Assembly (NCBI GenBank): GCA_950295325.1
Contig: OX485805.1
Span: 29,563,501-29,623,500 of the forward strand
From: Polytrichum commune
Lineage: Eukaryota > Streptophyta > Polytrichopsida > Polytrichales > Polytrichaceae
Length of the DNA stretch: 60,000 bases
Reading direction: 5' to 3'
Shown: piece after piece, positions 44,770 through 57,135 of the stretch
Numbering within the stretch: the stretch's first letter is position 1
How the letters are laid out: each line of letters starts with the position of its first letter
The notes under the pieces: model-generated
Databases searched by the model: none
What the model was told of the DNA's origin: nothing
What the model saw: only the letters and a program-made list of their open reading frames with translations
Position numbers and translations under genes: made by a program

Positions 44770-45680
44770 GAAAACAACTTAGGATGTTGAAGAGTGGCCT
44801 TGAGTTGGGAGCTTGGACTCGTAGTTTTTGAGAGTTTGATATCTAAAGCTCTCATCCAGACCCAAACTAATGAGAGTTGGACTAATTTTCCATCTCTCAA
44901 TAGTTTCAGCAAGTGTACAAATGGTCATGTTCAAAGTGTGATGGTTTAGACATGTCTTATTCAAACACCAACCAAAATCAAGCACCTATTTTATGGGTGC
45001 AAAATGATAATACATGCCCCTAAAACAAACACTTATAGTGTTATTCTAAGGATTAATACAAGAGTCATTGGTTGGGATAACCAAAAAGTCAATGCTCAAC
45101 ATATGCTCCACACTAACCAATTTGGACACACCTATATTAACATTCAAGAACTTATCACATGTATTAGTGACCCTAATGTCATCAACCTTGTCACATGCAT
45201 GTCAACATTAAAACAAAAATGGGCAAACCCATAGAGTGAGTAGGTCTAAGTAGGGATGCCTCAAGTTGAGAGCTTGAAACTTGCAAATTTTGGGATTTTG
45301 ATGGTTGAACTAGACAAGCTCTCATCCAAAGCTATAACTATCAAAGAGTTGGGTTGATTCCCGAGCCCTCAATAGTTTGAGTAAGTGTAAAGTAGCCATG
45401 CTCAAATGAGATGCGAAGGGGGGATGGTACCCAACACAAGAGAATTCGCGAGAAACCAAAGCATAGTTCAAAGCCCAATGATTTGGGGTCCACTCAACGA
45501 AAGTTCACTTCTCTTGATATTCTTGGGTGACATGGCCATGATGTGGGCATTGCCATGTAGGTAATGTGAATCCGGTAAGGGGCTCAATCTCTCAAGTCAA
45601 AAGCTCAAGTGTACAATGGACTTAACTGAACAAGTGTGTGAAGAAAAGGCTCCCTACACGGGTAGGTCACTCTAAGGCAT
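44770..45680 (+). repeat. Repeat family R5, two adjacent copies
   Basis: 44770-44965 and 45240-45680 share a 'gttgggagcttg...ctctcatcca...aactaatgagagtt...tcaatagtt(t/c)' pattern with 57930-58430 and, inverted, with 55640-55915. They are diverged. Confidence 0.55.
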
Positions 45681-48080
45681 TTTTGTGCACCATGTGCGGC
45701 TGGGGTTTTTTTTTGTTTTGGGGCTATTTACCTTCAAGGGTTGAATTAAAGCCTCCCTATAATTACTTAAATTTCAAAAATGGCCCATTTGTTTGCACCC
45801 TTCCGTTACTTATATTGTCCAAGTCACTGCAATTTTTTGTACTCTATATTCTTTTTAAGTAATAAAAGCTAATCTACTTCCTAACGCATTGACGAGTGTT
45901 AAGGGAAACCATTGAAACAAAGAAGGGTGCAAACAATAATATCATTACAAACAAAGTTATGAAGAAAACACATAGGAGACCATAGCAAACATACTAAACA
46001 TATCTTCTAGGATCCTTATCTTCAGCCCCTATATTAATTTTACAAAAAAATAATGGCCCACATTTTATGTCCATCTAACTTACTTATAATAGGATTGTCT
46101 ACATTTAATGGCCCCTTCCTTATTTGGAATTCCTTTATAATTTTTATTTCAAATGATTTTAATCCTCTCTATATTATGCCACACATCGTTTTTAAAATGC
46201 ACTAAGTGACCTACCCGTGGCTCCCTATCAATAAGAAGGCTCGTTTTTTCAACTCTCAACTTCTCTAATGTAAAGGGGGGTCTAACAATGTCTAGTGCAC
46301 ATTTAAGTTGAAAATGAAAATGTTATAAACTTTTCTAAAACACATGTTTTCTTCTAATTTTTTTTAATGTTTTGATTGCAAAAATAATATCGAAGACCTT
46401 CATATCATCCGTACTTCTCATGTTCTATTCATGAGTTGATCATTAATGATTGCTACTGTACTTGAGTAGGTGGACTGCTCATTGTTCATGCGGCTCATCA
46501 TTCACTCTCCTCTTGCTGATTATCTACTTTGTTCATGGAAAATATTATGGACATATTTACAATGTGACTTACCCTTGCACTATAGTGTGGCCCACAATAC
46601 ATACCATCATGCATTAAAATAGGGTGGAGCCTTGTACTTGAGGGAATTGTTTTTGTATGAATTTCTTCACATACCCGTTGTATCTAGATGGTTTCAATAT
46701 AGAGTATATTATTTTGCATCAAAATTGACAAAAAATTCATTTTTAGAGAACTAAGATTTATGGAAAGGATTTTTTTGGAGGACATAAGAATTTATAGTTG
46801 TTTTGAAGTATATATGTTAATATTAATATACTTTTTGAATCAAAGATTCAAAACCACCCATGTTGAATGGGTATGAATTGGATGTCACTTTGTTGAATTT
46901 ATTTTTCTTCCAAATTCACACTATTTTCCATCAATGAGAAATAATGTAACCCACCATATAGACCTCCGTTGTTATATAATGTGGGTTGCGGTGCACCCTA
47001 CCACCTATGGTCCACCCAATCATAGTGGGTATTTGGGCAAATTGGGTATTTTCAACCAACCGCGTGGGAACCTAGGGACTTGCCTTTGGGGATATTGATG
47101 CTAGCAAGCTTGTCCTCACCTGTTCAAGGTGTTCATTTTCGAAAGGAAGCAATGGTCTTCGGGGCCCCTCTGATTTTCTTTAAATCATGACCCCGTTTCT
47201 CATGTGTTACTTCTTGTGTTGTATATAGAAGAAAATAAACATTGTGAATGGGTAGGGCATTCCGGTGCATTCCAATGAAACATGTTACACTGATTGCACC
47301 AATTGACATGAACAATGAGGCCCATTTTTTAAGCATGAAAAACCCTTTGGGTTGGCCTTTAGAAAAAAATGTCCTTGCTTCTCAGCCAAGACCTCGATTA
47401 TTTTGAAAACCCTCCCCTCAAGGCTTACTCCTATATGCAATGCCCATTTTTGGATGCATACAAACTTATACCGACTTGAAATTGAAGCAACATCATATTC
47501 ACACCAATGAACACATTAGAGTTTATTTTCTAATAAAAAGAATCAGTGGGTTGGAAAATAACACGCACAATAATAATCCCAATATGTTTAGTGCTATTTC
47601 CTTGTTTATAGTGTGCCACACAATATTTCCCATAAACAATGCAATAGGGGTAATAATTTAATGCACCCCCATGCTAACTTGGGTGTTGAGTAGGAACGAG
47701 TCAATCCTCCTCCCCATATTTCTCTATGCCTCTCATCACTAACTTATTTACCTAAAGCATGCCCACACTAGGACCAACGACCGCTCACAATAGTGGGAGC
47801 GGTTTCATCTCGACATGAGTTTCTGTCTAGTATGTAGCGAAGTGAACATACATAACTACAACACATTACATCCAATGAGGTTACTGTGAGTAGGACCAAA
47901 AATTCATACCGAGAACACTAAATCTCATATAGAGACGAACTTCCCCTTTTGTTGCCAAGGAACATCGATTGGCCCACACATGCTACTATACCCAACTTAG
48001 CCATTAGCATTCTGCCCAACCTCCTCCCTCCCGGTGTATGTTTGACAAATTTCCTTTCGACATTGAACTTCGAATCCAAA
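45681..48080. other. Non-coding stretch, no gene seen
   Basis: A 'gctcattgttcatgcggctcatcattcac' type phrase at about 46470-46510 resembles the right end of the MULE relic. No coding features were recognised. Confidence 0.45.
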
Positions 48081-48084
48081 GTGT

Positions 48085-48217
48085 CACGTGACGTTTTCAA
48101 AAACCCAAAAAAATGGAACGTCAATTCACATCTACATTTTCTTCTAAAGCATCACCTTGATGTCATATGCCTACTGGTACGTGTCAAATTCAATTTCTAA
48201 CGTGTCAATTGACGTGT
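48085..48217 (+). promoter_or_regulatory. Cluster of ACGTG boxes upstream of the B-box gene
   Basis: A palindromic G-box CACGTG lies at 48085-48090 within TCACGTGACG. ACGTGT cores lie at 48179-48184, 48200-48205 and 48212-48217. Such boxes bind plant bZIP factors such as HY5 and bHLH factors such as PIFs, which regulate several B-box genes. The distance to the start codon (about 0.9-1 kb) would be proximal if the leader is long. Function is inferred. Confidence 0.45.
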
Positions 48218-49102
48218 GGTTTTGTCCCCTTCACAAGCCACACTACATGTCAAACTCTAAATTTTGGTGTGTCAAATGTCAAAGACTTTGTCAAAAATAC
48301 ATACACTTTGCTCCCTCCCTCTCTCTCTCTCTCTCTCCCTGCCTGCCTGCCTGCCCTCCAGCTACAGTAGTGAGGGAGTAGGCTATGGTGTCAGATCAGA
48401 CTCCGCTGCCGCCTCCGCGCGCCAGGCGACATCCCATCCCATCCCCCATCTTGCGCTTTCCCATTCCGTGCATTCAAAAGCGCCCTCGCATCTCGCTCAT
48501 CGTCAGCGTAACACAGCACCGCACCCAGCTCCGGCCACCAAGTTTGGCAAAAGTCTTTCAAGGCACTCATCAAGGCAACCCCATCCAACAAATTTCACAT
48601 CGTACTTTACTTACAAACATTCTTCCACATCCAACAAGATTCAAGTGTAGCTTGTTTGAGGGTTTCTCATTCGGAACCGTATGTGAATCTTGGCGGCCGG
48701 CATCATAGTACCACTTACCTGGTTTCGTGCCTGCCAGCCTCCTTCCATCACTGCTGGTTTCTTAAAGGGTGCGGTACTTACTGCAGGAGTTGAGGAGGTT
48801 GGGTTTGGGTTGGCTGGTGCTTTGATGATTTTGGTGTCTGATAAGTGGAACTTACGGTAGCGTGTGGTGTAATCCATCCTTGTGCAGTCTGTGCATCACA
48901 GGCACAGGAGTTGTGGAATTAGTAGTAGTATTAGTAGTTTCATGTGTGGCCTGAATCTTCTTCCATCGCCGTTTTCTTAAGAGCGGAGGAAGTGCTGCAG
49001 AAGTTGGATTTAGCCCTGGTTGGGTTAGGTTGACTTCGAACAAGAGCAGCAAGGCAGTTTGATTGTCGGATTTTGTTTGTTTCGACCACAAAAGTGAAGA
49101 AG
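48218..49102 (+). other. Probable core promoter and 5' leader of the B-box gene
   Basis: A CT-rich tract (48309-48359, ending in three CCTG units) is common around plant transcription starts. Downstream the GC content rises. The leader holds two related segments, about 48735-48840 and 48950-49055, sharing 'cttccatc', 'tttcttaa', 'ctgcag(g/a)agttg' and 'ggttgggtt'. The transcription start and any leader intron are not determinable here. Confidence 0.4.
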
Positions 49103-51862
49103 ATGAGGATACAGTGCGATGTGTGTGAGCGGAATCTGGCGTCGGTAATGTGTTGTGCGGACGAAGCTGCCTTATGCGGCGAGTGCGACACACGAATTCA
49201 CGCAGCGAACAAGCTGGCCAACAAGCACGTGCGTGTCTCCCTCCTCGCGGTGCCTGAGTCACCAAACTGCGACATTTGCCAGGTTGGTTGGCTTGGGTTT
49301 GGCTTGGGTTAGGGGCTCCTCGTGACAATCTTGATGCACGAGAATTTGTTTTGGTCCGGCCCCCATGTCTTGGAAAAATCAATCAGGACGACCACACACA
49401 AGTAAATCACAAGCTACTTTGAATTTAGGTTCCTAACCCCAGGTGACTTGAGCATCAAGAAATGTCTTGCACTCCACAGATTGCTTCGAAGTAGTGTAAT
49501 AATGGCACAGATAAGAGCAGAGCAGAGCAGGTAGGAAGATGAATCAATACAGGCATAAAAGGTATCCCTGCCTTATTTACGAGAAATTGATGATGGCTGT
49601 TGAATGCGGCGATTATAGTTGTTGTTGTAGGCTTGAACCATGGTGTGGCATTGTGTTGCGGCTGGGACAGAATCTTAACTTCGGTAGAAACACATTGTTG
49701 TTAACATATCGAAGCAGGAAGGACATTTTCTTCACTCCATGAGCTTGCAAGCAAGCATGCAAGCAAAGCCCTCCTCCTTCACTATGATGGATGGATGTAA
49801 GCAGGACGGTAGTGAGAGATATGATTGTAAGAGAGATTATAAGAGAGATTGCAAGACATGTCGGGACTTTTGTATTTGAAAGGGCTGCGAGGGTTTGTAA
49901 CACGAAGCATCAAAATAGTGCACCAAAGAGGGTGGGTGAACGGATGGATGTGAGAGAAATGGTATCGAGAGGAGTGATTGTGAGAGAAAGATTGCAAGAC
50001 ATTTTGGGAGTCTTGCATTGAAAGGGTTGTGGGTGAGGTTTTGTAACCTGAAGCATCAAAGTTTGTAGTCCACCGTTTTGAGGGTTTCTAAGAAGGAAGA
50101 ATGCTGAATTGCAGGAGAAGAGGGCATTTTTCTTCTGCTCAGAGGATCGAGCTCTGCTCTGCCGCGACTGCGATGTGTCCATCCACACGGCGAATACGCT
50201 CTCCAGCAACCACAAGCGGTTTCTCATCACAGGCACTCGTGTGGCATTGGAAGCCATCAAAGAGGATTCCATTGCTGCAGGTGGGGAGCCACTTAGTCCT
50301 GAATCTCCGCCGCTTGCGAGCCCCACACACTCTCACTCTTCTGTTAAGGGTCCTTGCAGCCCCACTCCTACGCAATCCGCTGCCGCTTACCCTTCCCTTC
50401 CAGCACACCATGCATGCAACCACCATTCCCAGCAGCACCCGTCAGAGCTGAAAATGGCACCAGCAGGATTAATGGCTGCTTCAGAGATGCACAAAGTGGT
50501 GAGGCATGAGGTGAACCATGCCCCCAAACTGATGATGATGAACCATGCACCACCCGTGGCGCCTACTCTTCCATTGCAGCAGCTGATTTCACTCCCATCT
50601 TTGGGTAATGGCATGATGCAATCTTCTGGGCTGCTCAGGAAGAGCAGTATCTCCGAGTTTCTCACAGATGCTATCCCTGGGTGGCGTGTGGATGAGCTGC
50701 TCAGCCTCTCGGATTACACTGAGGGTTTCAACGTGGCGGACATGGGCTCCACCAAGGTACTGATCCATAACCTGTAACCTTCAACTTCTGTGGATTGCAG
50801 GTGAGGTTTCCTTGCTTGCTTGTTTGTTTTTTTGGCCACTGTTTGATATTGGAAATCATGAGGTGAAGTTTGATTACACTTGTGTTAATCCAGAATCCTG
50901 TAACTTTGGGATCCTCCTGTTCCATGGCTGGTTGTTCATCTTGAAGCTCTTGATGGCACTCTTCTGTAGTGCATTTGACGTCGGAATGTTGCAGCTGAGG
51001 TTTTCTTGCAATTATGTGATTCTAAAATCCTGTACCATATCCCTCCTGTTGCTTGGCTCAGTCATCTTGAAACTTTTGACAGTAGTATTATGTAGTGTAT
51101 TTTGTCTTGGAAGGTCACACCTGAGGTTTGCTTGTTTGTTTGTTTGGCCATGCATAGTTAGAGATTCTGTCTGTGGTGAATTCAATCTTTGAAACTTTGA
51201 GGTGATGATTGATTGCGTTTGTGCTAGTCACAATCCTGTATCACAATCTTCCTGTTGCTTTGCTTGTTCATTTTGAAACTTTTGACAGTAGTGTTCAGTA
51301 GTTCATTCTATCTTGGAAGCTTTGCTTGTTTGTTTAGCTACTCTTGGAGAGATTCTGTCTGCAGTGCATTCAATTTTGGAAACTATGAGTCGAAGTTTGA
51401 TTGCATTTGTGTTAATCCATAAACCTTATCATAAACCTGTTGTTCGGCTTGTTTAACAGTATTCTGTATGCTGTATTCCTGTTGAAACTCTTCACAGCAG
51501 TATTCTGTAGTGCATCAGACCTTGGAAGGTTCAGCGGAGGTTTGATTGTGTCTTTGTGTTTTATGTTGGTGAAGGTTGTGGGAGACTTCGACTGGGCAGC
51601 CGATTTGAGTTTGTTTGAGGAACAGATGTTAGCAGCAGATGCATTCCATGAAGTGCCCCGATTCATACCCACTCCGACAGTCCCTTCTTTACCCAGGTCA
51701 ACACGCCCTGCCAAAGCTGGAAGGGTAAAGGCTGGCAAGCAGGAGAGTCTTACGGTTCACAGCGGCTCCGATGATACCTTCATGGTCCCAGACCTCGGCA
51801 TCCCATCAGGCCAAATGTCACCACCATTTCCTAAGAGGAAAAGGAATTACTTTGACATCTGA
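49103..51862 (+). CDS. Double B-box zinc-finger protein (BBX/DBB type), three exons
   Basis: Exons are 49103-49282, 50115-50756 and 51575-51862, with GT-AG introns and every junction in phase 0, giving 369 residues. B-box 1 covers residues 5-41 (C5, C8, C17, D20, C25, C28, H33, H41). B-box 2 covers residues 56-92 and is split by intron 1 after residue 60. The middle is low-complexity, followed by SISEFLTDAIPGWRVDELL, a block usual in STO/LZF1-like proteins. Exon 3 holds FDWAADLSLFEEQM, the VPDLG motif (345-349), which in relatives binds COP1, and a basic KRKR (361-364), a likely nuclear signal. There is no CCT domain, so it belongs with the two-B-box group rather than CONSTANS. Family members are nuclear cofactors of light signalling. 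The start is the first in-frame ATG, with A at -3. The exon 3 acceptor (TTGGTGAAG) is the least certain boundary. Confidence 0.93.
49788..50060. repeat. Tandem duplication in intron 1 of the B-box gene
   Basis: Units 49788-49914 and 49942-50060 share 'ggatggatgt', 'agattgcaagacat', 'ttgaaagggttg' and 'gaagcatcaaa' in the same order, about 150 bases apart. They are moderately diverged. Confidence 0.75.
50757..51574. repeat. Intron 2 of the B-box gene, made of degenerate repeats
   Basis: Phrases such as 'aatcctgta', 'cctcctgttgcttgg', 'atcttgaaacttttgacagtagt', 'tctgtagtgcatt' and 'gaggtttgcttgtttgttt' recur three or four times in the same order at about 200-base spacing. The intron therefore grew by tandem duplication. 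No gene lies inside it. Confidence 0.7.
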
Positions 51863-53139
51863 TATGGCATTTTTATTTTTCCCATCCAACAAATGACATT
51901 TTCCTTGTCCATACTGGAGAAAAACAAACCCAGCTTTGCTCTCACTTGCGTTTTTCAACGCAAGAGAAGCTTGGAGATTTGTGATATAGAGGAGGGCTTG
52001 TTCTGAATGCCGGATCCACAGGAGGCCTGATAGAGAGATACTCGCCTTTTTTAGCCCTGGCGAGTTCCTGCGTGACATGATTTCTCTGTCACCAATCCAT
52101 AAATGATGTTTTGCTGGCAGAGATTGTGAGACGACAACGATGGCAGAGAAGATTTTTTTTCGTTGTGTGTGTTTTTTCACTGCAAATGTGACCGACTCTT
52201 TTTGGAGCATGCAAATGGCATCTCCACGCCTCCATCCAACACCTAACACCCAACACCCATCGGTGTGAGTGAATCATCAGCATGTTTTCCTGGTTGCGTA
52301 TGTGCAGGAGTACTTTGCGGGCCGAAGATCTGTTTGTTGCAGGTTGTGCAAGCATAGCTGCAGGGTGTTTTTAAAACTCCGAGAATGTTTTTTTGCGATT
52401 CCCTTGATGGGTTTCCGTTCACCATCTTCTTGGACTTCTCGGGTCCAGCACCCACTCTCCCAAGGTGTGCTTTCACAACAAGCAATGTTGTATACCAGCA
52501 CCAGATTCAGACCGGACTACTCTTACAGACTGTTAAGCATGTCACCCACCTCTAGTTAGTTAGCCAGCTAGCTAGCTAGGATGATGCCAGTGCAGATACA
52601 GTGTGTTGATGTTGTTTGTAGCACTTAGTTTCTGGGCTGAGTTTTTGCAGATCTGTTTTTCACTAGTGCTCGCTTCGCAGGTGATCCATCTGCAGGTCCT
52701 CAATTCCACATGTATAGTTTTTTTTGGGATGCAGGTGCCATGGGTTGGACCACATCATCTCTGATAGTCTGAAAAATAGGAGACGGGCTCGTTGAGTTCC
52801 ATTACAATCCTTTTTACTGTATTGTCAAACACATCTCTATGGAAATGGTTTCTTCATTCAGTTTTCCACACAGGAATTATTTCTGTTAGCATTTTGCTTC
52901 ATTATCATTGCCTCTAGTTCTTGAGCATTGCAACAGAAACCTTGTCGACAAGTGAGTTTCTGTAAACAGGTGATGTCACTTCCAAGTTGTGGTTGTCCTT
53001 TTGTACGCATGAATGATGGTTTAGGAGAATGGTTGAACTTGATAATCTTGTTGGTCCCAACACAGAAAATATTCACCATTTGAGGATGCAATCTTGAGTC
53101 CGAAAGTGAGGTCCATTAAAGGGTGTCTGGAGCCCAACT
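51863..53139 (+). other. 3' flank of the B-box gene
   Basis: The part up to about 52850 is probably 3' untranslated or downstream sequence. No clear AATAAA was found near the stop codon. A short 'agctagctagcta' run lies at about 52563-52578. No second gene was recognised. Confidence 0.4.
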
Positions 53140-53615
53140 TTCTTGGACTTGACCCTAACGTAAACCCACCTTGATTGACTTCAAGCTTGGAAATTGGATG
53201 CTTAAATGGGGAAGAGTATTTCCTTTGACATGGGACCACTAAGATTTAGTGCAAAAGTAATGCCAAATTAGCGACACTTTGGCATTTGTTTACCTTGTAA
53301 TCTCTTTGTGTTCAAAATTTTTTTTTTCAACCGATAAAATCGCTTGATTATGAAGTTTCTTTGGTCTTAATTCCTAGTGTAAACCCATCCTGATTGGATC
53401 CAGGCTTGGAAATTAGCTGCTCAAATTTTTCTTGACTTGGGACTATCAAAATTCAGTGGGAAAGTGATGGCACATTAGTGATACTTTGTCTTCGCATACC
53501 TTGGACCCGGGACCCTACTGTAAACTTCTTGGTTCAAGATTATGCTCTCGACTAATAAGATCACTTGACTCTGGAGTTTCTAGGGTCTTGGACCCTAGGG
53601 TAAACCCACCCTGAG
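53140..53615 (+). repeat. Repeat family R4, two tandem units
   Basis: Units of about 230-240 bases at 53140-53375 and 53376-53615 share 'cttgg(a/g)cc(c)taacgtaaacccacc', 'gcttggaaatt' and 'gtgatg(c)cacattag'. A third unit is at 56430-56600. Confidence 0.65.
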
Positions 53616-54109
53616 TCTGAAGTGTGAATGCAAGCTGGTCTGCAAGTGGGGCATGCGATGAATGCCCTCACCTACTTTCCCCTGCTTTCTTGTCAGCTTC
53701 TTATCCTCATGTGACCCTCCCTCCCTTCCCATTACTCTGAGTAGCCTTCTATTTGTTCTCACTTGAGTCTCGTGTAGGAATCCACAAGTGGCCTACTTGA
53801 GGTCTTGGGGGAGACCCCTTTTACACGAGAGAGGTCGAGAGCTCAAAGATTGAGTGCCCGGAGACATTAAAGGAGCTTTCTCATGGTGGAAGGGATAGCC
53901 TCTTACTTTCGCTTGCTATCTCGAGTCCACTTTACACTCAAGCTTTCTACTTGAGAGCTTGACCTTTTGCGACGTTCGGTTGGCGTCTTGATGGAATGGT
54001 AAGCATTCACATCACCTACCATGAGGGAGGGTGGAAACATTGATCACTATGTATAGCCCATGTATTATTATGTGAAGTCAATTTAAAACCTAAATTGGGT
54101 TCAAAGACC
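53616..54109. other. Non-coding stretch, no gene seen
   Basis: Nothing was recognised apart from phrases like those of family R5. Confidence 0.35.
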
Positions 54110-55480
54110 CCGGAATTACTGTTCTTTATTTTTGAAATGATATGTTTGGTCACGCAAGAAAGTGCCGTATTATTTGAACATCGTATTATCGAGGTTTTTC
54201 AAGCAAATGGACTATTTTGATGTAAAAATGTCATTTTGTATACACAATGAAGATACACAAGCATGAAAGAACATTTCATATTGAAGAAATATGCTCATAA
54301 CGTCACACATTATGGAGTTCAAAAAAACAGTCCCATGATGTCTTCACCATACCACACACTACGAAAGTAAGAATCTATTGTATTTTAATGATGTTTGTTC
54401 AAGTTGGAAATTGGCATCTTGTTCAATTTATCCATGAAAAGTTGCATGTTTATAACGTTTGCAACTGTAAACTCCGAAGAATGCTCCACTACAAGATTTG
54501 ATAGTAATTGGGCATACTCATGGGCTTGAGGAAGCTTGACTATTGGTGTTGGCTAGCCATTCACATCATTCTCATTTTGTTGGCTCTTCATTCAAATCTA
54601 AACCCAAATTGATTTTTGTACCCCATGTCAAATACACGAACTCAACCATGTCTTCAACACATCCCTCCCATCACACCATTCAAGGTTAAACCTAGGTTGA
54701 GAGAATCTTTGTAGCTGCAATTCATTGATCAGTTGCAAGATTCAGGAGATTATTACCCAATCATCTGCATAATCAATAATTATCACTCCCCTAGTCCAAC
54801 TCCGAATCTAAACCTTATATGGAGAGGAGAGGAGTCCTTATACCAAAACCCCTAGTCTAACTCAATTTTCTTCAAATATCAAACACCACATCACCACCAA
54901 AACTCTAATTTGAAATTGTGCCCTGCCCACCAAAGATGATGCCAAGATTCTAGCACCTAAACAAATTCCCTCAACCCCACCAACAAGCTTCCTAATTAAC
55001 AAAACCTCTACTTTCAAACACCTTCGTCAACTCTCACCTACTTACTAGTGTAAGTAAGCCACCTCCACCCAACCTTCAATCAAACCTCGGGAAGAAATTT
55101 GTAACAAGTACTTAAGCTTACTTTCATCTTCTTCTATTTTGCTTCAACCTCCACCCAAATCCCAAAAATTCAAAAGTGCAACATATGTTCCTGAAACCAA
55201 GGTTCAAAACAAACAACTTGAGTTAAGTTAAACTAACCCACCGATGATCATGATTCATGTTCTTCTTCCAATTCATTTTGTACTTGAAGAGCTCCCAAAT
55301 CCCAAGGCATATCCTTAGTGTGGGTCCCATCATTAAGCACATTAATTACCTCTATTATATGACAAATTGGGCCTAAAAATGTCGTATTACAAGCATCATA
55401 GTTGTAATATGAGGGTAAATTAACACTAGAAAGCTTGGTCGACAAAAAAATGCATCATGTAATTGAGGTGAGACTATAGG
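54110..55480. repeat. Repeat family R3 copy 2, about 1.4 kb, with coding traces on the minus strand
   Basis: It matches 29090-30490. The minus strand at about 54540-54420 reads PTPIVKLPQAHEYAQLL, then SSEFTVANVINMQLFMDKLN and KMPISNLNKHH without a stop. This is better preserved than copy 1. LDLNEEP lies just upstream in another frame. The protein was not recognised. Confidence 0.6.
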
Positions 55481-55521
55481 CTATTTAGGTTGATGTAGGA
55501 TGAAGCTACAACAAACCTTTT

Positions 55522-55554
55522 GGGGGGGGGTGTTTTTACCCCCCCCCCCCCCCC
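55522..55554. repeat. G9 and C16 runs separated by 8 bases
   Basis: Nine G (55522-55530) face sixteen C (55539-55554) across a short T-rich loop, so the site can fold into a hairpin. It is also prone to slippage and to assembly error. Confidence 0.85.
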
Positions 55555-55639
55555 AACCCACTGATAGGAAACAAAATCATTGTTTGTTACAAGATCTTCA
55601 TCAAAATCCTTAGCTATGTCATGCATGTTGCTTAGTAAT

Positions 55640-55915
55640 GTCGAGAGTTTGAGCTCTCGTTTTGTGGGCCTCAAGCCAATGGGCTTTCCAGCATTCTTTG
55701 GGTTGTCATGAGTTCTTTGTTGAGTACCATTCCGATCTTGATATCTCACTATGAGCAATCCATTTTGCAATTGCTCAAATTATTTTGAACTTAGGATTGG
55801 TCAATCTCTCAATAGTTTGAGTTTTGGATGAAAGGTTGTGAAATCCAAGCAGGTAGATCCAAACTCCTAATAATTGCAAGCTTAAGCTTTCAACTTGAGC
55901 TCTAATGTACGGGGT
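55640..55915 (-). repeat. Repeat family R5 copy, inverted
   Basis: Reverse complement of the 57930-58200 type, including 'ggcctcaagccaatgggctttccagc' in part and 'caactTgagctct'. Confidence 0.55.
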
Positions 55916-56059
55916 CCTAAACCCCAATGCAATATGACAAGGTCAATGAGCACATCCGAGTTCATTGATTTGCAAGGAAATTGATAGATTAGTAAGGGCG
56001 GGCTTACATGGGGTCTAGGTGCAAGAAACTTGGGGTCCAAAACACCCCTATCAATCACT

Positions 56060-56400
56060 TAACTCAATCATACACCCATATTTAAGTGGCATGCGGTTAG
56101 GTATGGTTCTAAGAACGGACACCAAAAGACATGTATTCAAAAAAGACCGGACCATGTGCTCAAATTTTGTTAACCATTCTTGGCTTAATAGTCAACATAT
56201 TTTTTTGGGGGGAGGGTTTACATGACCATTAATTGAGCTTGATAATTTTCTTTTTGATAAGGCATAAGATATTCATATGAGCTCCTAAAATTGACAAGAA
56301 AATGGCTACCACTACAATGTGGAGCATCTTACACTATTTGCATATTTCATATTCTATGAGAAGTGGGTGCAGAGTTAAAAGTGTCCAATTAAGACCCACT
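56060..56400 (+). repeat. Repeat family R2 copy with a G-run
   Basis: It matches 38320-38640 and carries GGGGGGAGGG at 56207-56216, at the same relative site. Confidence 0.7.
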
Positions 56401-56429
56401 TGCATGAGGAGGAGTATTTTCTTCAAAGC

Positions 56430-56600
56430 AACCATCAAGATTTGGCGGGAAATTGATGCCACATTAGCACCACTTTCACACCTTGGACCCATGCCCGAAT
56501 GTAAAATCCTTGGGCTCCAAATTTACGATGTTGACCGATATGAATGCTTGGTTTGGGAGGTTCATTGGTCTTGGACCCTAGTGTAAAGCCATCCTAAGTC
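56430..56600 (+). repeat. Repeat family R4 solo unit
   Basis: It shares 'attgatgccacattagcacc' in part and 'cttggaccctagtgtaaa' with 53140-53615. Confidence 0.6.
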
Positions 56601-56729
56601 AAAGTCTCCATAACACAAACGACTTTGATGTACAACCATAATGATTTTTCACTCGTCAACAAAATGGATTAACGAATTAAAGAAAATGTCATAACACGGT
56701 CATTGGTTCTTGATCTTTGAGAAATTACC

Positions 56730-56890
56730 AAACTAGTGCACCGTTTATGACATTTAGTGTTGCCTGGCTACTATTATCACAAACCCTATTATGAGGCCTA
56801 TCCTAGTTTACACTAATGGCCAAAAAGGCTGACCATTAGTCTAGTCACGTGACACTTTTTCATTTGCATGTTCAATAGTATCTTGATATT
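56730..56890 (+). repeat. Repeat family R8 copy
   Basis: It shares 'agtgcaccg', 'ttatga(c/a)atttagt', 'tatgttaggtt/tatcctagttt' and 'catgttcaata' in the same order with 59640-59820. Confidence 0.5.
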
Positions 56891-57105
56891 TTCCATAACC
56901 CCAAAAAAACCTATTATCTCAAACACCTCAATGCGCTACACTAAATGTCATAAGTTGAATGATTTTGTAGTTCAGAAGTTACGTATTTTGACAAATAGTG
57001 TCATGTTGACAAATAGTGTCATGTTGACAATTAAAGGACATGAACAATACTAGACCTCTAGACATCTAGTTTAGGCCCTTTGCAAATATTGTACATGACA
57101 TTAAG

Positions 57106-57135
57106 TACCATAAATGGTGTACACCATTTATGGTA
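57106..57135. repeat. Perfect 30-bp palindrome
   Basis: Each half is TACCATAAATGGTGT and its exact complement, with no spacer. It lies in otherwise plain AT-rich DNA. Confidence 0.9.

Noticed and set aside
49103-51862. CONSTANS-type gene with a CCT domain
   Set aside because: The predicted protein ends soon after the VPDLG and KRKR motifs, and no CCT domain is encoded in exon 3 or after it.
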